Part shown: in pieces, positions 1-7,165 of the stretch
Layout: each line of letters opens with the position of its first letter
How positions within the stretch are numbered: the stretch's first letter is position 1
Origin: Streptomyces cinnabarinus
GTDB taxonomy: Bacteria; Actinomycetota; Actinomycetes; Streptomycetales; Streptomycetaceae
Direction of reading: 5' to 3'
NCBI RefSeq assembly: GCF_027270315.1
Contig: NZ_CP114413.1
Location: 930,001 to 994,000, forward strand
Length of the DNA stretch: 64,000 nt
Translations under genes and position numbers: made by a program
The notes under the pieces: model-generated
Seen by the model: only the letters and a program-made list of their open reading frames with translations
Database searches by the model: none
What the model was told of the DNA's origin: nothing

Positions 1-936
1 TCCGGGCTGCGGGTGGTCGTCGGCACCGCCGAGCGGGGCGTGCTGGGGCAGCGGGAGTCCCGGGTGCCGGTGCGCACGGGGGCGGGCGGCATCGACGCCG
101 GGCATCTGCTGGATCAACTGGTGCCGCTGGTGCGGGAACTGACCGCCGAGGCCGGACTGGACCGGGTGGACACCGCCGCGGTGGGGGCCGCGGGGCTCGC
201 CACCCTGGGGGACGCCCTGCGTGCGGAGCTGCCGGGCGCGCTGGCGCGGGAGTTCGGGGTGCGCCGGGTCGCGCTGGCCGCCGACGCGGTCACCGCCTAC
301 ACCGGGGCGCTGGGGTCCCGGCCGGGTGCCGTCGTCGCGGCCGGAACAGGACTGATCGCCGTCGGCACGGACTTGACGTGCTGGCGTCGGGCGGACGGCT
401 GGGGGCATCTGCTCGGCGACTGCGGCGGGGGCGCGTGGATCGGGCGGGCGGGCCTTGAGGCGGCGTTGCGCGCCCACGACGGGCGGCCCGGTGGATCGGC
501 CGCTCTGCTGTCGCGTGCCGAGGGGTTGTTCGGGCCGATGCCGGGGCTGCCGGGGCAGCTCTACCCACGGCCGGACCGGCCCGCCGTGCTCGCCTCCTTC
601 GCTCCCGAGGTGGCCGCCTGCGCCGGGAGCGACCCGGTCGCCGTCGGCATCCTGCGGGCGGCCGCCCGGTCCATGGCGGAGTCGGCGGCGGCCGTCTGCC
701 CGGCCGAGGGCACGCCTCAAGTCGCGCTCACCGGCGGACTGTTCAAGATCGGGGACGCCCTGATCGTACCCCTGGAAGAGGAGTTGTCGGCGCGGCTGCC
801 GCACGCACGGCGGGTGGCGGCCGCCGGGGACCCGTTGTTGGGGGCGGTGCGGATCGCGACCGAACTGGCGGCCGGGGCGCTCACTCTGCCGAGTGATGGG
901 TCGATGCTCTCCGTGGTGACCGACAAGGAGGACTGA
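1..936 (+). CDS. N-acetylglucosamine kinase-like (BadF/BadG/BcrA/BcrD ATPase family), 5'-truncated by window
   Basis: The reading frame is open from base 1, so the true start and the N-terminal phosphate-binding (DGGGTK-type) loop lie outside the window; the GTG at 13 is internal. Visible features of the ASKHA sugar-kinase fold are the AAGTG phosphate loop (AAGTGLIAVG), a WGHLLGDCGGGAWIGR segment (the GDeGSG-type motif of GlcNAc kinases) and a late LTGGLF adenosine motif. The family phosphorylates N-acetylglucosamine or related amino sugars in the cytoplasm for cell-wall recycling or chitin use. The next gene starts 120 bp downstream on the same strand. The family is clear; the exact sugar is inferred. 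Confidence 0.8.
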   Translation, partial: SGLRVVVGTAERGVLGQRESRVPVRTGAGGIDAGHLLDQLVPLVRELTAEAGLDRVDTAAVGAAGLATLGDALRAELPGALAREFGVRRVALAADAVTAYTGALGSRPGAVVAAGTGLIAVGTDLTCWRRADGWGHLLGDCGGGAWIGRAGLEAALRAHDGRPGGSAALLSRAEGLFGPMPGLPGQLYPRPDRPAVLASFAPEVAACAGSDPVAVGILRAAARSMAESAAAVCPAEGTPQVALTGGLFKIGDALIVPLEEELSARLPHARRVAAAGDPLLGAVRIATELAAGALTLPSDGSMLSVVTDKED

Positions 937-1055
937 TCGCCTGCGCCGGTCCGGTTCCGCAACGCGCGTAACTCATCAGACAAAACCGGACGGATACCGC
1001 TCACCTGCACCCTCCCCGAACAGGGGAGCACCGGAAACCAGTAACATGCGGCGCC

Positions 1056-1976
1056 ATGAGCTCCCCCACTGGGCCCGCCGGCCTGCCAGTACGAATGCCG
1101 CGCCCCCGCCAGCCCGGGCGGCACCGCCGACCCGAGCCGCTGGCCGCGCCCGAGGGCGCGCCCGCGCTCGTCCTCGCGGTTCCGGGGACGCCGGGCGCCG
1201 CCACGCGCAGCCTCGCCGAGGAGGTCGTGAGCATCGCCCGCTCCGAGCTGCCGGGCCTCGACGCCCGGATCGGGTACCTCGACGGGGACGACGCGGAGTT
1301 CCCCACCCTCCAGGCCGTCCTCGCGCACACCGCTCAGGAGCGCACCGCACGTTACGAGCAGGCGATCGCCGCGGGTGTGGAGGTCAAGGCGCCCGAGGGC
1401 ACGGTGGCCGTCGTGGTCCCGCTGCTCGCCGGTCCGGACGGCGCGCTGCTGCGCCAGGTCCGCCAGGCCGTGATGGAGAGCCGGATCGCCGCCGATCTGA
1501 CCGACGCGCTCGGCCCGCACCCGCTGCTCGCCGAGGCGCTGCACGTGCGGCTTTCGGAGGCCGGTCTGGCCCGCGCCGACCGCGCCCGCCTGTTCACCGT
1601 GGCCACGGCCGCCGACGGCATCATCCTGGCCTCCGTGGGTGGCGACGAGGCCGTGCAGGCGGCCGGGATCACCGGCATGCTGCTCGCCGCGCGCCTCGCC
1701 GTGCCGGTGATGGCGGCGGCCCTGGACCAGGAGGGCTCGATCGCCTCCGTCGCCGAGCAGCTGCGCGGTTCCGGTTCGCAGCAGCTCGCGCTGGCGCCGT
1801 ACCTGATAGGGCCGGAGATCGACCCGGCGCTGATCGAGGAGGCGGCCAAGGAGGCGGGCTGCGCCGCCGCCGAGGCGCTGGGCGCCTACCCGGCGATCGG
1901 CAAGCTTGCGCTGGCCAAGTACACGACCGCGCTCGGCATCGCGCCCCCGCAGGCGCAGGGCACGCCGGTCCGCTGA
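1056..1976 (+). CDS. Sirohydrochlorin chelatase-like (CbiX family) protein
   Basis: A 306-residue protein starting at ATG 1056. After a Pro/Arg-rich tail of about 30 residues it shows the CbiX/SirB layout of two similar half-domains, each with a hydrophobic strand, a segment such as VAVVVPLLAG and a long helix. The family inserts Fe or Co into sirohydrochlorin for siroheme or cobalamin. The canonical N-terminal metal-site His is not obvious: the usual HGSR-type loop reads VPGTPG here. This may therefore be a divergent chelatase homologue rather than an active enzyme. It ends before a strong terminator that separates it from the convergent lactonase gene. Confidence 0.65.
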   Translation: MSSPTGPAGLPVRMPRPRQPGRHRRPEPLAAPEGAPALVLAVPGTPGAATRSLAEEVVSIARSELPGLDARIGYLDGDDAEFPTLQAVLAHTAQERTARYEQAIAAGVEVKAPEGTVAVVVPLLAGPDGALLRQVRQAVMESRIAADLTDALGPHPLLAEALHVRLSEAGLARADRARLFTVATAADGIILASVGGDEAVQAAGITGMLLAARLAVPVMAAALDQEGSIASVAEQLRGSGSQQLALAPYLIGPEIDPALIEEAAKEAGCAAAEALGAYPAIGKLALAKYTTALGIAPPQAQGTPVR

Positions 1977-2038
1977 CGCCCGGCAGCGCCCGCGGCACGC
2001 CCCTGGCGCGACCGGGGGCACGCACACGGCACGACGGA

Positions 2039-2071
2039 AAGGGCCCGCTCCACGCATCGGAGCGGGCCCTT
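2039..2071. terminator. Bidirectional intrinsic terminator-like hairpin between convergent genes
   Basis: A perfect 13-bp inverted repeat (left arm 2039-2051, right arm 2059-2071) with a 7-nt loop has AA at its left edge and TT at its right edge. It lies between two genes that converge (ends at 1976 and 2101), so it can serve both strands. Confidence 0.8.
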
Positions 2072-2100
2072 CGTCGTGATTGAGCCGATCAGCGGCCGGG

Positions 2101-3129
2101 TCAGCCGATGACCACGCAGGACGCCGCCGGGACCTCGACGGAGCCGCCGTAGCGCGGCAGGCCCGAGGCCGGGTCCACGGTGAACCAGGCCACGTCGCCG
2201 GAGCGCTCGTTGGCGGCGTACAGGAACCCGCCCGCCTCGGTGAGAGCCCGCGGCCAGTGGCCGCGGCAGGGCACGGTGGCGAGCAGCCGGAGCCCCCCGC
2301 CCTCGACGGCGAACGCCGACAGGACGTCCTCGCCGCGGGTCGCGGTCCACACGAAGCGGCCGTCGGGTGCCACGACGATGCCCGACGGGTAGGCGTCGCC
2401 CGCCGGGGCGCCCGGCAGGACCGGGGTCTCGGCCAGCGGCTTCAGGGAGCCGTCGGCGGCGTCCCAGCGGCAGACGGTGACCGTGGGGGTCAGTTCGTTG
2501 ACCACGTACGCGTGCGCGCCGTCGGGGTGGAAGGCCAGGTGGCGGGGCCCCGATCCGGGGCGGAGCGCGTACTCGCCGTGGACGTCGAGGCGGCCGTCGG
2601 CCAGGGTGCAGACCCGCACCGAGTCGGTGCCGAGATCCACGCTGACGGCCCAGCGGCCGCTGGGGTCGGCCTGCACCTGGTGGGCGTGCGGGGCCTGCTG
2701 GCGGGGCGTGTGCGGGCCGGAGCCGGTGTGCGGGAGGACATCACAGGGGGCGGGCGCGAGCGAGCCGTCGGGGCGCAGGGGGACGGCGCTGATGCTGCCG
2801 GAGCCGTAGTTCGCGGTCAGGACGTGCCCCGCGTACAGGCCGAGGTGGGTGGGGCCGCTGCCCGCCACGGGCGTGGGCGGGCCGGCCGGCTCGGGCCGGT
2901 CACCGGTCAGGCGGTACGCGGCCACCGCGCCCTGGGCCGTCTCGCTGACCGCGTAGAGCGTGCCGCCGTCGGGCGAGAGGGCCAGATAGGCGGGGTCGGG
3001 CAGGTCGTCCGCGCCGGAGAGGAGGGTCAGCGCCCCGTTGTCGGCGTCCACGGCCGCGACGACGATTCCCGGCCCGCCGGCCGCCGTGAACGACCCGATG
3101 TAAGCCCGCCTGCCACCGTCTGCCACCAC
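2101..3129 (-). CDS. 6-phosphogluconolactonase-type seven-bladed beta-propeller (lactonase family)
   Basis: 342 residues with regular propeller blades: repeated SPDGGTLYAVSE, DPSGRWAVSVDLG, HPDGAHAYVVNE, APDGRFVWTATR and GFLYAANERSGD units. This is the YbhE/Pgl family, which hydrolyses 6-phosphogluconolactone or related sugar lactones. No signal peptide is seen, so a cytoplasmic role is likely. It is transcribed toward the chelatase gene and shares its terminator. Family assignment is strong; the substrate is not certain because this fold also includes other lactonases and isomerases. Confidence 0.85.
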   Translation of the reverse strand: MVADGGRRAYIGSFTAAGGPGIVVAAVDADNGALTLLSGADDLPDPAYLALSPDGGTLYAVSETAQGAVAAYRLTGDRPEPAGPPTPVAGSGPTHLGLYAGHVLTANYGSGSISAVPLRPDGSLAPAPCDVLPHTGSGPHTPRQQAPHAHQVQADPSGRWAVSVDLGTDSVRVCTLADGRLDVHGEYALRPGSGPRHLAFHPDGAHAYVVNELTPTVTVCRWDAADGSLKPLAETPVLPGAPAGDAYPSGIVVAPDGRFVWTATRGEDVLSAFAVEGGGLRLLATVPCRGHWPRALTEAGGFLYAANERSGDVAWFTVDPASGLPRYGGSVEVPAASCVVIG

Positions 3130-3221
3130 TGTCCCCTCTCGGTCGGGTGCGTCCGGGGGTGACGGTAGCAGTCGATCATGCGCGGTCTAGACCAAGCTCG
3201 ACCGCACACATCGGCCGCGTC

Positions 3222-4700
3222 TCACGCCCCGACCAGTGGCGACCCCGACGGAGTCCGAAGGGGGGTCGCCAGCTCCGCCAGGGCCCACTCCAGGCCGTGC
3301 AGGTGGGCGAGGGCCGGTTCCGTCGCGGCCGGGGACGTGGCGGGCCGTGCGGGCCCGACGGTGCCGTCGCCGGTGAGGGCCTCCACCGCCGACTCCACGC
3401 GCCAGCAGGCCGCGGCCAGACGGGCGTCGTGCGAGGCCACCGGGTCGGCGGCCACCGCGACCAGGCCGCGGATCTCGCGGGCGCAGTCGTCGAGCAGGGC
3501 GAGCACCCGGCGGGCCCGGCGCTTGCGGCCCAGCATCGGGTTGAGCGGGTGGACCAGCGGGGCGACCGAGAGGCGCACCCGGCCGAGCAGCTGCTCCAGC
3601 TCCGCCACCCGCGAGGCCGGGTCGGCGGTGGTGGAGCCCGCGAGGCGGGCGGCGGCCTCGGCGGTGGCGGCATGGACGCAGCGCAGGGCGCGCTGGATCC
3701 AGGCGTCGGTGACGGCGTGGGTGGTGACGGGCAGGACGAACAGCACAGCGAGGACGGCGCCGAGCGCGCCGACGCCGGTCTCCGCGAGCCGCAGCGCCAG
3801 CAGCGCGGGGTCGAGGACGCCGAGCAGGCCGTAGAGGAGTTCGGCGAGGAGGGTGACGCAGAGCATCATCCAGGTGTACGAGACCGCGGCCGTGTAGAAG
3901 ATGCCGAAGACGCAGACGGCGAGGATCGCGGCGGTGGGGAGCGGCGCGCCGTCCACCGGGACCGCGACGGCGAGGCCGAGGCCGATGCCGATCACCGTGC
4001 CGAGGACCCGGCGGAAGCCGCGGACCAGGGTCTCGCCGCGCGAGGTGGTGTTGACGAAGACCCACCAGGTGGCGCCGACGGCCCAGTACCAGCGCTCGCC
4101 GGAGACCAGCTGGCCCACCACGAGGGCGAAGCCCGCGCCGGCGGTCGCCTGGACGGCCTGGCGCGTGGTCACCCGGGCGAGTCCGGTGCCGCCCGGTCCG
4201 GCGGGCACGGGGGCCGGGGGCAGCCGACGCTCGTAGCACCACAGGCCGAAGCGCACCCCGCCCGCGACGAGCAGGGACAGGAGCACGGCGGCATAGAGCT
4301 CGGGGAGGTGGCGCGGGGTCGCCTGGAGGAACTGCGCCACGAAGTACGTCATGAACGCGAAGACGCCGAGGCTGTGGCCGCGCGGGCCCCAGCGGCGGGC
4401 GTACACGCCCACGCCGACGACCGCGAGGAAGGTGAGGTCGCGGGCGAGCGGCTGGTCGTGCAGTTCGGCCGCCGCGGCGAGCACGGGCAGGCCGACGAGC
4501 GGCAGCAGCGCGGTGGTGACCGCCTGGCCGCGCACGGTGGCGTCGGTGACGGTGAACAGGGCGAGCAGCGCGGCGAGGCCGCCGGTGACGGCGCCGACGA
4601 GGGAATGCCCGGCGAGTCCGCAGACGACGACCGCGAGACCGATGCCGACGACGGCCCGCGCGGCGAAGCGCAACCGCGCCCGCCCCGGGTCCGGCGCCAT
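3222..4700 (-). CDS. FUSC-family integral membrane protein
   Basis: About 492 residues from ATG at 4700, preceded by GAAGAGG at SD distance; an in-frame ATG at 4748 lacks an SD. Two blocks of hydrophobic helices (roughly residues 10-130 and 165-310) flank a cytoplasmic segment, and a soluble helical C-terminus follows. This is the FUSC/aromatic-acid exporter (YccS/AaeB-like) layout, with the typical WYWAVGATWWVFVN stretch in the second block. It is divergent from the Lrp-type regulator across 214 bp, so the regulator may control it. The exported compound cannot be read from sequence. Confidence 0.85.
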   Translation of the reverse strand: MAPDPGRARLRFAARAVVGIGLAVVVCGLAGHSLVGAVTGGLAALLALFTVTDATVRGQAVTTALLPLVGLPVLAAAAELHDQPLARDLTFLAVVGVGVYARRWGPRGHSLGVFAFMTYFVAQFLQATPRHLPELYAAVLLSLLVAGGVRFGLWCYERRLPPAPVPAGPGGTGLARVTTRQAVQATAGAGFALVVGQLVSGERWYWAVGATWWVFVNTTSRGETLVRGFRRVLGTVIGIGLGLAVAVPVDGAPLPTAAILAVCVFGIFYTAAVSYTWMMLCVTLLAELLYGLLGVLDPALLALRLAETGVGALGAVLAVLFVLPVTTHAVTDAWIQRALRCVHAATAEAAARLAGSTTADPASRVAELEQLLGRVRLSVAPLVHPLNPMLGRKRRARRVLALLDDCAREIRGLVAVAADPVASHDARLAAACWRVESAVEALTGDGTVGPARPATSPAATEPALAHLHGLEWALAELATPLRTPSGSPLVGA

Positions 4701-4914
4701 GAACACCCTCTTCAGCACTGCTTTCGGCCCCCTGCTCGGAATTGGCATGAAAAAGGCGCCGCGGAGGTCCGCAGCGCCATCGACTCGTTCATTGCAGCAT
4801 CCGCCCGGCTGCTGGCTCAAGTCGGCTCGAATATGCTGGGCCATTGGCACAGACATACCGGTCCGGTCCCGCCCACCGGCGGGCCAACGGACCACGCGCG
4901 AGGAGGCCGGCCCC

Positions 4915-5391
4915 ATGGCCGTGGACGAGCTGGACACCCGCATCCTGCGACTGCTGCTGGAGCAGCCGCGCACCAGCGTGCGCGAGTACGCCCGCATCCT
5001 CGGGATCGCCCGCGGCACCCTCCAGGCCCGGCTCGACCGGCTGGAGCGGGACGGTGTGATCACCGGCAGCGGACCCGCCCTCTCCCCCGGCGCGCTCGGC
5101 CATCCGGTGCTCGCGTTCGTGCACATCGAGGTCACCCAGGGCCACCTCGACGACGTGGGCGACGCGCTGGCGGCCGTACCGGAGATCGTGGAGGCGTTCT
5201 CGATCACGGGCGGTGGGGATCTGCTGACCCGGGTGGTGGCGCGGGACAACGCGCACCTGGAGGACGTGATCCAGAAGCTGATCAGCCTGCCGGGCGTGGT
5301 GCGCACCCGGACCGAGGTCGCCCTGCGCGAGCGGGTGGCGCACCGGATGCTGCCGCTGGTGGAGTCGGTGGGCCGCGCGGCCCGCAAATGA
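4915..5391 (+). CDS. Lrp/AsnC-family transcriptional regulator
   Basis: 158 residues; ATG 4915 has AGGAGG at 4901-4906. It starts with the AsnC winged helix (LDTRILRLLLEQPRTSVREYAR, with the recognition helix near GTLQARLDRLERDGVI) followed by the RAM ligand-binding domain (HPVLAFVHIEV, GGGDLLTRVVARD). Members sense amino acids or related small molecules and often repress themselves. The ATGA at 5388-5391 couples its stop to the next gene, an HAD phosphatase. The divergent FUSC exporter is the likely partner target. Confidence 0.92.
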   Translation: MAVDELDTRILRLLLEQPRTSVREYARILGIARGTLQARLDRLERDGVITGSGPALSPGALGHPVLAFVHIEVTQGHLDDVGDALAAVPEIVEAFSITGGGDLLTRVVARDNAHLEDVIQKLISLPGVVRTRTEVALRERVAHRMLPLVESVGRAARK

Positions 5392-6098
5392 TCCTTGGCA
5401 TGCTGGACCCCATGAGCAAGCTCGGCGGCATCTCGGTCATCTTCGATCTCGACGGAACGCTCGTGGACAGCGAGCCGAACTACTACGAAGCGGGTCGCCT
5501 GACCCTCGCCGAGCACGGCGTCCCGGACTTCTCCTGGGCCGAGCACGAGGCCTACGTCGGCATCAGCACCCTGGAGACGGTCACGGACTGGAAGGCCCGC
5601 TACGGACTCCAGGCCTCGGTGGAGGAGTTGCTCGCCGCGAAGAACCGCCGTTACCTCGCGCTCGCCCGGGCCGGCACGCGCGCGTACCCGCAGATGCGGA
5701 AGTTCGTGGAGCTACTGGCCGGCGAGGGCGTCCCGATGGCCGTGGCGTCGGGCTCCTCGCGGGAGGCGATCGAGGCGGTGCTGGCCGGCACCGGCCTGGA
5801 CGCCCAGCTGCGCACCCTGGTCTCCGCCGACGAGGTCGACCACGGCAAGCCCGCCCCGGACGTCTTCCTGGAAGCCGCCCGCCGTCTGGGCGCCGAGCCC
5901 GCGAACTGCGTGGTCCTGGAGGACGCGGCCCCGGGTGCCGTCGCCGCGCACGCGGCCGGGATGCGCTGCATCGCGATCCCGTACGTCGCCGCCCAGGCCG
6001 ACGCCCCCGAGTTCGCGACGGCCGGGCTCCTGCTGCACGGCGGACAGGAGGAGTTCACGGCGCGGGCGGCGTACGAATGGCTCGCGGGAGCGGCCTGA
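5388..6098 (+). CDS. HAD-superfamily hydrolase (beta-phosphoglucomutase/phosphatase-like)
   Basis: Contains the full HAD set: motif I DLDGTLVD (nucleophile and acid/base Asp), a helical cap beginning SEPNYYEAG, motif II VASGSS, motif III lysine in DHGKPAPD, and motif IV LEDAAPG. About 236 residues, typical of subfamily IA phosphatases or mutases. The start at 5388 overlaps the regulator stop (ATGA); in-frame ATGs at 5400 and 5412 are alternatives, the last giving the family's usual short N-terminus. Co-expression with the Lrp regulator is likely. The substrate is unknown. Confidence 0.88.
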   Translation: MILGMLDPMSKLGGISVIFDLDGTLVDSEPNYYEAGRLTLAEHGVPDFSWAEHEAYVGISTLETVTDWKARYGLQASVEELLAAKNRRYLALARAGTRAYPQMRKFVELLAGEGVPMAVASGSSREAIEAVLAGTGLDAQLRTLVSADEVDHGKPAPDVFLEAARRLGAEPANCVVLEDAAPGAVAAHAAGMRCIAIPYVAAQADAPEFATAGLLLHGGQEEFTARAAYEWLAGAA

Positions 6099-6112
6099 AG
6101 CGGTGAGGTCCG

Positions 6113-6148
6113 GAGCGGAGCGGTCTTGAGCGGAGCGGTCTTGAGCGG
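6113..6148. repeat. 15-bp tandem repeat, 2.4 copies
   Basis: The unit GAGCGGAGCGGTCTT is repeated exactly at 6113-6127 and 6128-6142, followed by a partial third copy to 6148. It lies in the 185-bp gap just after the HAD gene. No ORF or hairpin function is evident; replication slippage is the simplest origin. Confidence 0.75.
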
Positions 6149-6283
6149 CGGGGCCTGCAGCAGCGCGGTCAGTAGCCGTGCGGCATGACGCGGCGTGGCC
6201 GGAACCGCGTCGTGTGCAGCGGGGCAACCATCGGACCGACCCGGTGGTCTTGATGGCATGACCGAGATGATCAACGGGCAGCC

Positions 6284-7054
6284 GTGCTGAGGCTGCGGCG
6301 GCGACAGCGCGGCGAGTTGGTCTGCGTGTTCGAGCTCTACCGACTGCACACGAGCCGCGAACGCGCGGAGCGGACCGGCCGGTTGTTCACCGTGGCCGCA
6401 CGACTGGCCGCGGGCGCCGCGGTGTCCCTCGGGTGGTTGTCCGGGGTTCTGCTGTGGTGGCACCCCGACCGGGCGGGGGCACGGACGGCGCTGGCGGTCG
6501 GCGGGGCGGCGCTGGGCTGCGGGGTGCTGTGGGCCGTACTGCTGGGGTGGGCGGTACGCTGGCTGCGGCGTGGCATGGTCGCCGACACGGGCAGCGAGCC
6601 GCCGCGGGTGGCCGGTCTGATGCCCGACGACTGGGGCGAGCCCGAGTGGCTGTGGGACACGCTGCGCATCGTGAATCTGGTGCTGATGTGCGTCCCGATC
6701 GCCGGGCTGGTGCTGGCTCTTGGCGCCGCGTCCGCGCCGGAGGACTTCGAGGAGTGGCTGCGGGTGGGGCGGTGGCCGGCCACCGGTGGCGCTCTCCTGC
6801 TGACCGGGCTCATGGGCGGGATCATCGGCGGACTCTCCGTCGGCCTCGGCGCCTCGGAGGAGGACTGCTGGACCGTGCGCGGGGCCGTGGGCTGGCTGAC
6901 GGTCTACGGGCTGCCGTTCGCACTGGTGGTGCCGTGGCTGTCGGGACTGCACGAGACCTGGGCAGGCGCGCTCGTCTGCCTGGCCGCGTTGTGGCTGCTC
7001 ATCGCGCCGCTGAGCAAGGTCGCCAAGGAGCTTGCGAGTGTCTCCTCGGACTGA
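6284..7054 (+). CDS. Unrecognised multi-pass membrane protein
   Basis: A GTG-started ORF of 256 residues with about six hydrophobic segments: two in residues 40-95, one near 130-150, one near 170-190 and two in 200-245. Hydrophilic loops include a Trp/Glu-rich patch (DDWGEPEWLWD). The N-terminus is Arg-rich. No family was recognised. It stands alone between the HAD gene and the glycosidase, 112 bp upstream of the latter. The start is uncertain because no clear SD precedes 6284. Confidence 0.65.
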   Translation: MLRLRRRQRGELVCVFELYRLHTSRERAERTGRLFTVAARLAAGAAVSLGWLSGVLLWWHPDRAGARTALAVGGAALGCGVLWAVLLGWAVRWLRRGMVADTGSEPPRVAGLMPDDWGEPEWLWDTLRIVNLVLMCVPIAGLVLALGAASAPEDFEEWLRVGRWPATGGALLLTGLMGGIIGGLSVGLGASEEDCWTVRGAVGWLTVYGLPFALVVPWLSGLHETWAGALVCLAALWLLIAPLSKVAKELASVSSD

Positions 7055-7165
7055 GCGGCCGGAATTGACCGCTCCAGGCCCGTTGACCCTCACGCGCCCC
7101 GTTCCTATCGTCTGGTCGACTGTTCGCACATCGTTCGATATGCCGACCAATCAAGAGGAGCACCC

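Noticed and set aside
3147..6098. 983-residue plus-strand ORF ending as the HAD gene
   Set aside because: Only the last ~236 residues are real; the upstream part reads antisense to the FUSC gene.
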